DNA of 64,000 nucleotides from contig NZ_JACCBZ010000002.1 of assembly GCF_013408825.1 (NCBI RefSeq), positions 372,001-436,000 of the forward strand, read 5' to 3'. Below are positions 28,390-35,992 of the stretch, in pieces. The first letter of the stretch is position 1. Every line of letters starts with the position of its first letter. The position numbers and the translations under genes were made by a program. Origin of the DNA: Mucilaginibacter tundrae. GTDB lineage: Bacteria; Bacteroidota; Bacteroidia; Sphingobacteriales; Sphingobacteriaceae. The notes beneath the pieces were generated by a model. That model was given only the letters and a program-made list of their open reading frames with translations, made no database searches and was not told the DNA's origin.

Positions 28390-31098
28390 TTAAAAATCCG
28401 GATTAAAACTTAGCTTAACTCCGTATTCGGCTATACCGGGATGATCTAAGTAATTAAACCTCTTTATCAGGTCAACGCGTATAATTTTATAAATATTGCC
28501 TATGCCTACCCCACCCTCTATATAAGGCACATTGCCTAACGCATAAGTGCCATTTGTCCCATTACCCCCTACCGGGAATTTGTATAATCCTGAGGAATAG
28601 GCCGGGTTATTCTCGTTACGCAAGCCGCCATATAAAACCTTGAACGAAAAATATTCACGCCATTTGAGGTGATCTATCAAAGGTATTTTATTCAGAAAAA
28701 ACCCATTAAAGCTTTGTGTGAAGTTTAATCCTACGTAGTGATCACTTACAAATTCGAGATACCCCATCTGGTTGTAGGCGTTAGGATCATAGGCTATGGA
28801 CCTGTTTGCCGGGCTTATATCCAGTAATGGAAATGGAACTTTCCCGGTAATATAACCGCCCAATAAGGCAACATCTGAATATCCTAGTTGCGAAAAATAA
28901 AACCGCTTGGCAATATTAGCGGTAATGTTATTATAGTTGTAAGAACCGCCCATAAACCCAGCAATACCATGATTGATCTGTAGGCTAATAATTGGGTATT
29001 TACTATAAATACTAAACCTAACCATACTCCCCTGTATAATTTGTTCATGAGGGGCATAGCGCAAGCCTAGATCAATTTCGCTTGTTGTTAAGTTATGTAT
29101 AACGGTATTATCGGCATCGTTAAGCTGGTATAATAATGTACCGGCAGCTTGCTGGTTCCAGTTTTGAAAGCCCAGATTGTAAGAGAAATGATTTTCAAAA
29201 TCCTTTACATATACTAAATTTAGAATTTTATTATACAACCAATAATCATTTTTACCGGTGGAAAAAGAGGTAAGTGCAGCTTGCGTATTCACTGCGGCAA
29301 GGTCTTGTCCGGGTAAACTGATATCATACATATACCCAATCTTAAAGTAATCATTCGGGAAACGGTATGGAGCAGTTTTATTTAATGAGAAATAAGTATT
29401 TAAATCATATTTAGCAATACCATCCTTAGTGCCATAGGCTGCATATCCATCTAAATAAACAGTTTTATTAAACTCAGGTGTTGTTCTGGCTCCCCCCTGA
29501 AAGCGAAAACCTTCCTGGTTGTTAAATGCGAATGTCGATCCTATTTGACCGATTTGCACCGGCCCAAGATCAGCAAACCCGTTAGTAAGCGTAGAAGCTA
29601 TCCAACTCGTCCTCTTAAACGAGCGCATATTTTCAAGCTTATTTATATGGTCATAAATTAGTTCTTGTTGCTTGCTTAGGGTGTCCGTTCTGTGGCGCAA
29701 CCAGAATGTAGTATCGGGTTGATTTACGTTATCGGCAATTTGTAAATCCTTTCCTTTATAAAACGCATCTGATAATCGTGAATTTAATTTATAATTAGAT
29801 CGGAAAACCGTTCTCTCACCTATAACACCAAGCCCCTTGTTTTTAAAAATACCAAAATCGGCCTTCACATCGCTCTTATTCATGTAATAGCGCCCGTCGT
29901 CATGTTTCTGAAAATCAAGTACAATTTTCAAGCTGCGCATAAAGTTGATATTGATCTGGCTATTCACATCTAACTCGCATGACTTAACCGCGTATCTTCC
30001 ATCCATCGTAACCAATAACTTGCCTTCAAATAAAAGGTCGCCTTTGTTACGGGGAGTAAAATTCACTTCAATAAATTTCTCGTTTCCTATTTTGATCGTA
30101 TCAGCTATAAAAAATTTATAAAAATCCGGCGCATGATCAGCTATCGGACTCAAGAATTGGTTAGTAATAATGAAAATATTATTCTCATAGATGTCAATAT
30201 TATCGCCGTAGATCCGGTTGATATAAATATTGACCCCTACCGTATCCACAAACTTTATAATATTGAGCTCTTTTTGGGCTTGTAAAATCTTAATTGATTT
30301 CGAAGGCTTTTTGCGGAAGTAATTTTGAGATAGCTTTTCGCTAAAAAACACAGGTAACGATGTTTGGGTTTCGCCATCGATAACCTCTGTGGTGTCTAAC
30401 ATAAATTTGTATTTACTAAAGAAGCTACCGTTTATAAATTTGGGGGATAAGTGAAAAAAAGACAGGCCTATACGTTCATATTGATCATATTGCAAATAAT
30501 CGGCGCTCTGCATCCGGTTAATATTTTTGTGATCAATAATTTCCTGTATAAGCTCAACAGCAGGATTACCTTTATTACGATACTTTTTTCGTTTACCGGC
30601 GGAAATTCTAACTTCCTGAAGTTGCCGCTGCGATGATTTTAGGTGTATTTGTAATTCGTTAACTCGATTAGGTTTTATTTCTCTATTTAATGGTTGTGCA
30701 CCGATAGATGAAAAAGAAACCTTTTTATATGACCCCTGTGCGCTCAAAAAAAACTTACCCTGGCTATCTGAACTTGTAGCATATGCGCTTTGAGCAAATT
30801 TAACCGTAACATTTGGTATTGCCTGGCCGGTTAACGCATCAGTTATTCGCCCGCTTACTGTAGTGGTTTCTAAAACAGAGTTATTACCTTTCTTGATCGT
30901 GTCCTGTAGTTTTAAACTGTCTTTTGTTTGCTTTAAACTATCAGTATGTTGTGCTGATGCATTAAAAGAAAAAATCAGTAAATAAAGAAAGAACCAGCTT
31001 CCTATAAGGTTACTATTTTTAAAGTTTAGGGGTAGAAGTTTTTTATGCCACCAACCAGTGACTTTGTTGTGGATATAATCCCGATAAATAAGTACCAA
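28390..31098 (-). CDS. DUF5686 / carboxypeptidase-like regulatory domain outer-membrane protein
   Basis: 902 residues. After an N-terminal hydrophobic segment ending in ASAQH (the export signal; the first 30 residues may be an over-extension, with a start at a later Met not available) comes a carboxypeptidase-regulatory-like beta sandwich (VSGRITDALTGQAIPNVTVKF, about 85-160). The rest matches the Bacteroidota DUF5686 pattern: a periplasmic part with repeated YxRIGLSFF-type strands and a C-terminal beta-barrel ending in F (LSFNPDF). Such proteins sit in the outer membrane; their function is not established. The gene stands alone between two inverted repeats. Confidence 0.8.
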   Translation of the reverse strand: MVLIYRDYIHNKVTGWWHKKLLPLNFKNSNLIGSWFFLYLLIFSFNASAQHTDSLKQTKDSLKLQDTIKKGNNSVLETTTVSGRITDALTGQAIPNVTVKFAQSAYATSSDSQGKFFLSAQGSYKKVSFSSIGAQPLNREIKPNRVNELQIHLKSSQRQLQEVRISAGKRKKYRNKGNPAVELIQEIIDHKNINRMQSADYLQYDQYERIGLSFFHLSPKFINGSFFSKYKFMLDTTEVIDGETQTSLPVFFSEKLSQNYFRKKPSKSIKILQAQKELNIIKFVDTVGVNIYINRIYGDNIDIYENNIFIITNQFLSPIADHAPDFYKFFIADTIKIGNEKFIEVNFTPRNKGDLLFEGKLLVTMDGRYAVKSCELDVNSQININFMRSLKIVLDFQKHDDGRYYMNKSDVKADFGIFKNKGLGVIGERTVFRSNYKLNSRLSDAFYKGKDLQIADNVNQPDTTFWLRHRTDTLSKQQELIYDHINKLENMRSFKRTSWIASTLTNGFADLGPVQIGQIGSTFAFNNQEGFRFQGGARTTPEFNKTVYLDGYAAYGTKDGIAKYDLNTYFSLNKTAPYRFPNDYFKIGYMYDISLPGQDLAAVNTQAALTSFSTGKNDYWLYNKILNLVYVKDFENHFSYNLGFQNWNQQAAGTLLYQLNDADNTVIHNLTTSEIDLGLRYAPHEQIIQGSMVRFSIYSKYPIISLQINHGIAGFMGGSYNYNNITANIAKRFYFSQLGYSDVALLGGYITGKVPFPLLDISPANRSIAYDPNAYNQMGYLEFVSDHYVGLNFTQSFNGFFLNKIPLIDHLKWREYFSFKVLYGGLRNENNPAYSSGLYKFPVGGNGTNGTYALGNVPYIEGGVGIGNIYKIIRVDLIKRFNYLDHPGIAEYGVKLSFNPDF

Positions 31099-31313
31099 AC
31101 TGATTAATAATTAAAATTTAAACCGGACAAAGCAAAGTATCTTTAATAAAAGAGGTTTAAATTGAAAAGTATTCTTCTAATATAGCGATCAATTCTGTAT
31201 TGTTTCTGAATTTTTGCATTATTCTGCTATCATTTATAGTAGCTAACAACCTCACGCGCCAAATGTGCGAATATTACGTCAAAATATACTATACTCACCA
31301 AAAGCAAGACAAC

Positions 31314-31490
31314 ACTGTACCACAAGTACAAGTGGAACAAGTGGTACATTTGGTACACTTTTCGCCCAAAAAACGCCCAAAATAACCCCAAAAAGACGGT
31401 TTTTACCTGATTTTTGAAGCGATTTTTGACTCAAAAACACCCCTTTTAGGTCTAAAAATGGCTAAAAAACATCGTTTTTTAGCCATTTTT
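31314..31490 (-). repeat. Right copy of the inverted dispersed repeat
   Basis: On the minus strand its core (31378 to 31314) matches the left core over all 65 positions without net gaps, sharing the exact 17-mer GTGTACCAAATGTACCA and the end TGGTACAGT. Its outer part is a perfect 17-bp hairpin with a 3-nt loop at 31454-31490. The core also contains an inner palindrome GTACCAC...GTGGTAC. No ORF is associated. Confidence 0.85.
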
Positions 31491-31742
31491 TGCTAATTTT
31501 TGATAAAAAATTGAAGGTTTTTATAGCTTTTACTTAGAGAATATGCTACAAATTAAGCACTATATTACTAAATATGGTACAGTGTAAACACAGACATTAG
31601 GTCTCCAAGAGCTAAGTTTAAGAATAACGACAGTATTAAGAGAGCTTTTTTCATGTGAGTTTGGTTTGATTAAAGATATTGATTTAAAGTTATAGTACAT
31701 ATCGCATTAAATCATATATTAGTCTTACCAAAACTTATCACA
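31491..31742 (+). promoter_or_regulatory. Leader region of the ligand-gated channel gene
   Basis: This 252-bp AT-rich stretch between the repeat and the channel gene holds no ORF that I can support. It contains TATTACTAAATATGG and other AT-rich patches, but no promoter I can place with confidence. With the upstream repeat it makes up the 644-bp gene-free interval after the DUF5686 gene. Confidence 0.35.
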
Positions 31743-32702
31743 TTGAAAAAGAACCAACAAACAACGCATCTGTTTATCTTGGCATTGCTACTACTTTCAA
31801 ACGTAGGCTTATGTAAGAGTCTTAAGGATACTTGTTACACCGGATTATACCTCAAGAACATCTATGACATGCGCCCAGACGAGTATGCTTGCACCGCTGA
31901 TTATTGGATTTGGTTTAACTACAAGGACAGTGTTCAAGATCCTCTGGAAAATGTTGAAATCATCAACGCAAAACAAACAGCATATACAGATCAATACCAC
32001 ACTAAAGACCTGAAAGGTATGTTAGTAGCCAATGAATCTGGCAGGGTGACTTTGACCCACAACTGGGAACTTGAAAACTATCCATTCGATAAACAATCAT
32101 TCAACATCCAAGTAGAAGCCGGACTAGACACAAGTAAAATGGTTTTAGTGCCTTGTGAACGTCCTTTCAGAATTTATAAAGATTTGAACATGCCTGGCTG
32201 GACTATCTTATCATCCAAGATTAATCAACGATTGGTTACGTATGATTCCGACTTCGGAGAAAGTAGATTACATGGCCGTAGCACATTCTCAAGAATCATC
32301 TATGTAGTTAATGCAAAACGTAACGGTTGGGGATTATTCTTTAAGCTCATATTAGGTGTATATGTGTCGTTCTTTGTTGCTTACCTTGTATTCTTTCTAC
32401 CACCGGCTAACGAACAGAGGTTTAGTTTAAGTTTAGGTGCCTTATTCGCTGCTGTTGCAAACAAATATGTTACTGACAGTAACATCCCTACATCGATTTC
32501 ATTCTCGTTCATTGATCAAGTGCATGTGTTTACGTTTGTTTTCATCTTAGCAACGTTAGTGTTATCTGTCATTTCACTAAGGATAGACAAGAGTGGTAAG
32601 CACAAAAAAAGCAAAGACTTCAATCGTCTATGTATCTGGATTGTTCCAGCCGCATACTTCATGTTAAATGCAGTACTCATTTTATTAGCTGATAACGGAT
32701 AA
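31743..32702 (+). CDS. Pentameric ligand-gated ion channel homologue (Pro-loop family)
   Basis: 319 residues from a TTG start at 31743. A signal peptide (ILALLLLSNVGLC) precedes a beta-sandwich domain with the Pro-loop signature YPFDKQ at residues 113-118, preceded by WELEN as in this superfamily. Four hydrophobic segments follow: M1 at about 199-219, M2 at about 226-246 (after the NEQRFSLSLG turn, typical of EQRFS-type M1-M2 linkers), M3 at about 260-281 and M4 at about 297-315. This is the layout of GLIC/ELIC-type cation or anion channels. Length matches the bacterial members (about 310-330). Ligand and ion are unknown. Base use is less AT-biased at third positions than in the neighbours, which hints at acquisition. 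Confidence 0.85.
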   Translation: MKKNQQTTHLFILALLLLSNVGLCKSLKDTCYTGLYLKNIYDMRPDEYACTADYWIWFNYKDSVQDPLENVEIINAKQTAYTDQYHTKDLKGMLVANESGRVTLTHNWELENYPFDKQSFNIQVEAGLDTSKMVLVPCERPFRIYKDLNMPGWTILSSKINQRLVTYDSDFGESRLHGRSTFSRIIYVVNAKRNGWGLFFKLILGVYVSFFVAYLVFFLPPANEQRFSLSLGALFAAVANKYVTDSNIPTSISFSFIDQVHVFTFVFILATLVLSVISLRIDKSGKHKKSKDFNRLCIWIVPAAYFMLNAVLILLADNG

Positions 32703-32712
32703 CCTCCCGCCC

Positions 32713-32764
32713 GGTCAAGAGCCTTCACTTGACTGTAAACAATTTTGAGCGTCCACGCTCCATA
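32713..32764. repeat. Two-hairpin direct repeat, copy 1
   Basis: GGTCAAG...CTTGACT, then GTAAACAATTTT, then GAGCGTCCACGCTCCATA. GTCAAG pairs with CTTGAC, and GAGCGT with ACGCTC. It begins 10 bp after the channel gene stop. Copies 2 and 3 lie at 33915 and 35480 in the same orientation. Confidence 0.85.
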
Positions 32765-33021
32765 CAAAGGTTGAAGCGACCGAATCATTAGATTTCTATG
32801 CAAATAAATATGCGAATACGGTTCCTAACTTGACCTTCTTAGAGGTTGATAATCCTCCACATATAGATGAATTTTTGAAATATATACATGATAATCCATT
32901 TCTTAATAAAGTCTTTGGTGGGAAGGATAATTTACGTTCATACATTTCAAAAGATACGATGATTTACCATTTTAAATTGAAGTCTAAAGAAATAATAATG
33001 ATTGCCCCGGTTTGTTGCTGA
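32746..33021 (+). pseudogene. 5'-truncated gene fragment abutting the direct repeat
   Basis: The frame is open from just after the TGA inside the repeat (32746-32748) through GTTGAAGCG to the TGA at 33019-33021. The sequence reads KVEATESLDFYANKYANTVPN, then FLEVDNPPHIDEFLKYIHDNPFLNKVFGG and SKEIIMIAPVCC. There is no ATG, only a TTG at 32830. The coding-like quality starts at the repeat boundary, so this looks like the 3' end of a gene whose 5' part was lost at the repeat. Parent family not recognised. Confidence 0.5.
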
Positions 33022-33161
33022 CAATACCTTCAAAGGCAAAGAGTTGTCGGAATAATTTTTTTATGAAAATCCAATAATTATCTTAGTTTTGTTTTAAGAA
33101 AGTTTGATATGCTGCTTAGTGAATATTAAACTTAAACGATGAACCGGGAGTATCTGCCGCA

Positions 33162-33284
33162 ATGGTGATCTTATCGCCGGGCAACAATGATAATGTGGAA
33201 GATAGACTGTGTGGCTGGAGCGATATTGACGATGAGGGTTTTGAGGATATAACGGCAGACGAAGACGATTACCACGAAATGTAG
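33162..33284 (+). CDS. Short, very acidic hypothetical peptide
   Basis: 40 residues: starts MVILSPGNNDNVEDR and continues with a D/E-rich C-terminal half containing DIDDEGFEDITADEDDYHEM. The composition is that of a small acidic protein or a DNA-mimic-like peptide, but it could be a remnant. No clear ribosome binding site is visible. Uncertain gene. Confidence 0.35.
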   Translation: MVILSPGNNDNVEDRLCGWSDIDDEGFEDITADEDDYHEM

Positions 33285-33381
33285 TTAGAAAATGATTTGA
33301 CGACCCTGAGGACGACGATCATTTACCTGACGACGAATACTAATATATTTTTATCATACATACTTAATAAACCTTATCATT

Positions 33382-33636
33382 ATGGATCCTTTTATAGGCG
33401 ATATTAAATTATTTGCGGGCAATTATGCTCCCGAAGGTTGGTTGCTTTGCAATGGCGCAGCTATGCCATTAACACAATATGAAGCTTTATACGCAGTTAT
33501 AGGCAATACTTACGGTGCTAATATACCGGAATCATTTAACTTACCCAAGTTGGATGGGGCCGCCGTTGACGGGCAAGGGGATGTGAAAATAAATTATATT
33601 ATTGCTATCACGGGAGAGTTCCCACAGAAGCCATAA
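33382..33636 (+). CDS. Short phage tail-collar domain protein
   Basis: 84 residues. The start MDPFIGDIKLFAGNYAPEGWLLCNG and the segment LTQYEALYAVIGNTYG are diagnostic for the tail_collar domain (microcystin-dependent-protein-like). The usual family is 160-190 residues with a further C-terminal part. Here the sequence ends with a short NYIIAITGEFP tail. It may be a natural mini form, because the domain itself is about 55-60 residues and the tail resembles family C-termini, or a deletion product. No other phage genes are near. Confidence 0.75.
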   Translation: MDPFIGDIKLFAGNYAPEGWLLCNGAAMPLTQYEALYAVIGNTYGANIPESFNLPKLDGAAVDGQGDVKINYIIAITGEFPQKP

Positions 33637-33914
33637 ACCAAAATAATTTAAGCAGAATTTTTGGAGGCTGAGCAAAATGGCATGGGATAATATCCGTGAT
33701 TGGGAGGATATGGTTAATTTTTCAGCATTTGTTGGAGTTTGAACTCATCGCTATGTTTCATCTATTTTCGTTTTCCGAAATAGGGAAATTGTACAGCACA
33801 TCCGCAGCGTATCGTTATAATCTTAAAAGCTTCCCTCGTCTCTAGTTTATTAGCCGCCATAATAATCTTAAAGTAATGCTTCTCAAATTGTCCGAATAAA
33901 CAGAAACCACGCCT
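33637..33914. other. Non-coding interval with no convincing gene
   Basis: On the plus strand, GGAGG and then ATG at about 33676 open a 21-residue frame. On the minus strand, a 32-residue frame begins MAANKLETREAFKII. Neither is long enough to support as a gene. They may be remnants. Confidence 0.4.
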
Positions 33915-33967
33915 GGTCAAGCGTCATTCGCTTGACTGTAAACAATTTTGAGCGTCCACGCTCCATA
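33915..33967. repeat. Two-hairpin direct repeat, copy 2
   Basis: Nearly identical to copy 1 in its right part (CTTGACTGTAAACAATTTT to CTCCATA). In the left hairpin the stem is GTCAAGCG/CGCTTGAC. Both arms changed relative to copy 1, so pairing is preserved or extended. Confidence 0.85.
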
Positions 33968-34042
33968 TGAGCGCAGGGTTTCTTCGGAGACTCTGCTGGA
34001 ACGGAAAATCCCGACCAACGAGGCATTAGGAATAAAATTTAA

Positions 34043-35341
34043 TTAAACAGGTAAGTTGTTATTTCTTTGATCTATAACTATATTTAACTTACCCCTAATA
34101 GCGGTAGTTACGTTGCTGATATTCAATTCATAGTTAATCGAAAAATTGACCATCTCTGAAACAGAATTGAACTTTGCCATAATTGTCCTTAAGATTTTTG
34201 TTTGTAGGTGTTTTAATTGATCCTGGTGAAAGGTTATCATTATTTCTTTACCAATTTGGATATTAGCACCGTCAAGGTCATGGGCTTCCCTGCTCGTTTT
34301 AATCATTTCAGTTATTGTTACAATTCGAAAGTCGGGCAGCGCAGCGAACGAAGAGGAAAACACATCCCCTTGTTTTGGTGCCAATGGCTCTTTTGGCGGT
34401 ACTGGGGTATTTTTTTCCACAGAAACTTCGAGAAAGCTTGGAAAATAAAGCTTAATATCTATATCTTTTGCTGGTGTATTGCCATCGTTAATCACGTGAA
34501 GTTGAATGAGAATTGAACGTTGGTTATCGTTTTCGAAAGTGTATAATTCATGGATATATTTTTCATAATCTTTATAGAATTTATCCAATGATTTATTGTG
34601 CTGGTCGATCGTATAATCAGTAATACCCCCCATTGCCCGTTGATATTCCCGCATCCCTGCCAAAGGATTCTTATATAAGTCTTTTTCGTTTTTAGCCATG
34701 TAGGGGTTCATTTTTCGGATCAAAAGCATTTTTGATTTCTGAAAAGTTTCAAAATCCGGTGGCTGTAAAGGAGCAATAAATTTTCGCACGTTGGCCTTAT
34801 TCTGAAAATATAAATCGACTTTAGGAATCAGGTTCTTCAGGTTCTGTAGTTCCTTCTGAACCTTAATCAATTCCTTTTCATTTTCATCAGGTTCTTGAGG
34901 CAGTTTTTCAGAATCCGATAATATTAAAATAGCGATCCCAACTGTTTTAGCCTTCAACTTAGGCCCGAGATCATTAGTCACCAAAAACACTTTATCTTCT
35001 GGGTGTTGTTCTGAAAATTCAATGATACTCAGCATAAGTGTATCATCCTGTTGTTTCGGATCAAACTGAAATCTGTCGAAACTGGATCGTTGAGGTCTTG
35101 TTACGAGGATATTTATTTTATTTTCATTTTCATCGTCCATTATTTTTTCAAGATCGGAGAGCACTTGTTTTGCTTTTTTTGCAAGTTTGGCCTTTGGATT
35201 ATATTTATGCTTATCGAGTTCATCGATAACAATAGGCGCTAATACGATCCGAAAATCAGCTTTTGTATAATTTCCCCATTTGATCTCTTTGAATGGCTTA
35301 CAATGTATTAAAATATTGGTATCTAAAAAGAGGTAAACCAT
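34043..35341 (-). CDS. PIN-domain ribonuclease-like protein
   Basis: 432 residues. The N-terminal PIN domain (about 1-140) starts MVYLFLDTNILIH with the conserved Asp at residue 7, followed by an IVIDELDKHK segment and a FLVTNDLGPKLKAK segment carrying further acidic residues of the metal site. PIN domains cleave single-stranded RNA. A helical linker (about 150-300) leads to a beta-sandwich-like C-terminus (about 290-360, IHVINDGNTPAKDIDIKLYF) reminiscent of immunoglobulin-like modules. Such long single-gene PIN proteins differ from small VapC toxins, and no antitoxin gene is adjacent. It lies between copies 2 and 3 of the direct repeat. A role in defence is possible but not shown. Confidence 0.75.
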   Translation of the reverse strand: MVYLFLDTNILIHCKPFKEIKWGNYTKADFRIVLAPIVIDELDKHKYNPKAKLAKKAKQVLSDLEKIMDDENENKINILVTRPQRSSFDRFQFDPKQQDDTLMLSIIEFSEQHPEDKVFLVTNDLGPKLKAKTVGIAILILSDSEKLPQEPDENEKELIKVQKELQNLKNLIPKVDLYFQNKANVRKFIAPLQPPDFETFQKSKMLLIRKMNPYMAKNEKDLYKNPLAGMREYQRAMGGITDYTIDQHNKSLDKFYKDYEKYIHELYTFENDNQRSILIQLHVINDGNTPAKDIDIKLYFPSFLEVSVEKNTPVPPKEPLAPKQGDVFSSSFAALPDFRIVTITEMIKTSREAHDLDGANIQIGKEIMITFHQDQLKHLQTKILRTIMAKFNSVSEMVNFSINYELNISNVTTAIRGKLNIVIDQRNNNLPV

Positions 35342-35479
35342 CAGGTTGCAAATTGATATGCGAACTTAAGCATTGCAGAGAAATAAACGGCTATCTTTGT
35401 TATACGGAAGGAATTATTATGGCAGTTAGTGATAAATTGCAACAATAGAAATTGGAAGCAAAAGATTAGTGCCCCACCC

Positions 35480-35526
35480 TGTCCAGCCCCCTTCGCTTTA
35501 CCATAAATAATTTCAGCGTCCACGCA
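35480..35526. repeat. Diverged copy 3 of the direct repeat
   Basis: The segment TTCGCTTTACCATAAATAATTTCAGCGTCCACGC shares the order and much of the sequence of copies 1 and 2 (CGCTTGACTGTAAACAATTTTGAGCGTCCACGC). The hairpins have decayed. With copy 2 it brackets the PIN gene. Confidence 0.6.
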
Positions 35527-35531
35527 CAAAA

Positions 35532-35559
35532 AAGCCCTCAGAAATTAATCTGAAGGCTT
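35532..35559 (-). terminator. Terminator downstream of the tRNA-Phe fragment
   Basis: Minus strand: AAGCC-TTCAGA, a short loop, then TCTGA-GGGCTT and a T run. It is a classic rho-independent terminator just 3' of the tRNA 3' half. It marks the natural downstream flank of the tRNA locus. Confidence 0.85.
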
Positions 35560-35567
35560 TTGCTTTT

Positions 35568-35612
35568 GTGGTACCACCTGGATTCGAACCAGGGACACAA
35601 GGATTTTCAGTC
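35568..35612 (-). other. tRNA-Phe 3' fragment, putative attachment site scar
   Basis: Read on the minus strand, it contains the anticodon segment CTGAAAATCC (GAA anticodon, Phe), then TTGTGTCC, a complete T arm (CCTGG-TTCGAAT-CCAGG) and the 3' acceptor strand TGGTACCA. The 5' half (acceptor 5' strand GGTACCA, D arm) is absent upstream; the match ends at GACTG in the 5' side of the anticodon stem. A break in the anticodon stem-loop is where tyrosine recombinases commonly cut tRNA genes. I infer one end of an integrated element, with the intact tRNA at the far end, outside the window. Confidence 0.75.
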
Positions 35613-35704
35613 TTTTTCTTGCACTGTCAGAACCGTCACAAAAACCGCTCTGATTGCTTTTAATAAGTGATTTTACGACTTTTTTTTGGGATACGCAAAT
35701 CTTT

Positions 35705-35725
35705 TGTGCCCTTTCTGTGCCCTTT
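35705..35725. repeat. Tandem TGTGCCCTTT pair near the attachment site
   Basis: Two copies of TGTGCCCTTT, 11 bp apart (one helical turn), about 95 bp inside the inferred element. Such short phased direct repeats are compatible with integrase arm sites. Function is inference. Confidence 0.4.
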
Positions 35726-35992
35726 TTTTGGTAATTTCTTCCTTGTGTCCTGTGTGATTTATACACCATTTAAAGCCGCGAAATTTTTATTGCTAAACCA
35801 TTTCCAATTCGCCTCTGTGCATCCCTTATATGATATTGGAAATAAATTGCTTTTTTTCCGTTTCGCCTAAAAAAATATTAATGAATCATATCCAAGGGGG
35901 GAAATTATGCAGCTCAAAAAAATAAATATTAATAAACTGATTACAAGTGATTTAAATAAGCATTATATTTAAGCAACCTTATTTAACAATTT

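Noticed and set aside
31200..31385. 61-residue plus-strand ORF over the right inverted repeat
   Set aside because: Its second half is the repeat core read through; there is no such protein in the left copy.
33676..33738. 21-residue ORF with a GGAGG sequence before its ATG
   Set aside because: Too short and without conserved features; could occur by chance.
32713..33967. CRISPR array
   Set aside because: The three repeats are about 1.2 and 1.5 kb apart, with genes between them and no short spacers or cas genes.
35568..35612. Complete tRNA gene
   Set aside because: The D arm and 5' acceptor strand are missing; only the 3' part from the anticodon segment onward matches tRNA-Phe.
35545..35769. 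74-residue minus-strand ORF that spans the tRNA-Phe fragment
   Set aside because: It runs through the T arm and anticodon segment of the tRNA remnant and the flanking repeats, and its product is basic and low in complexity; coding is unlikely.
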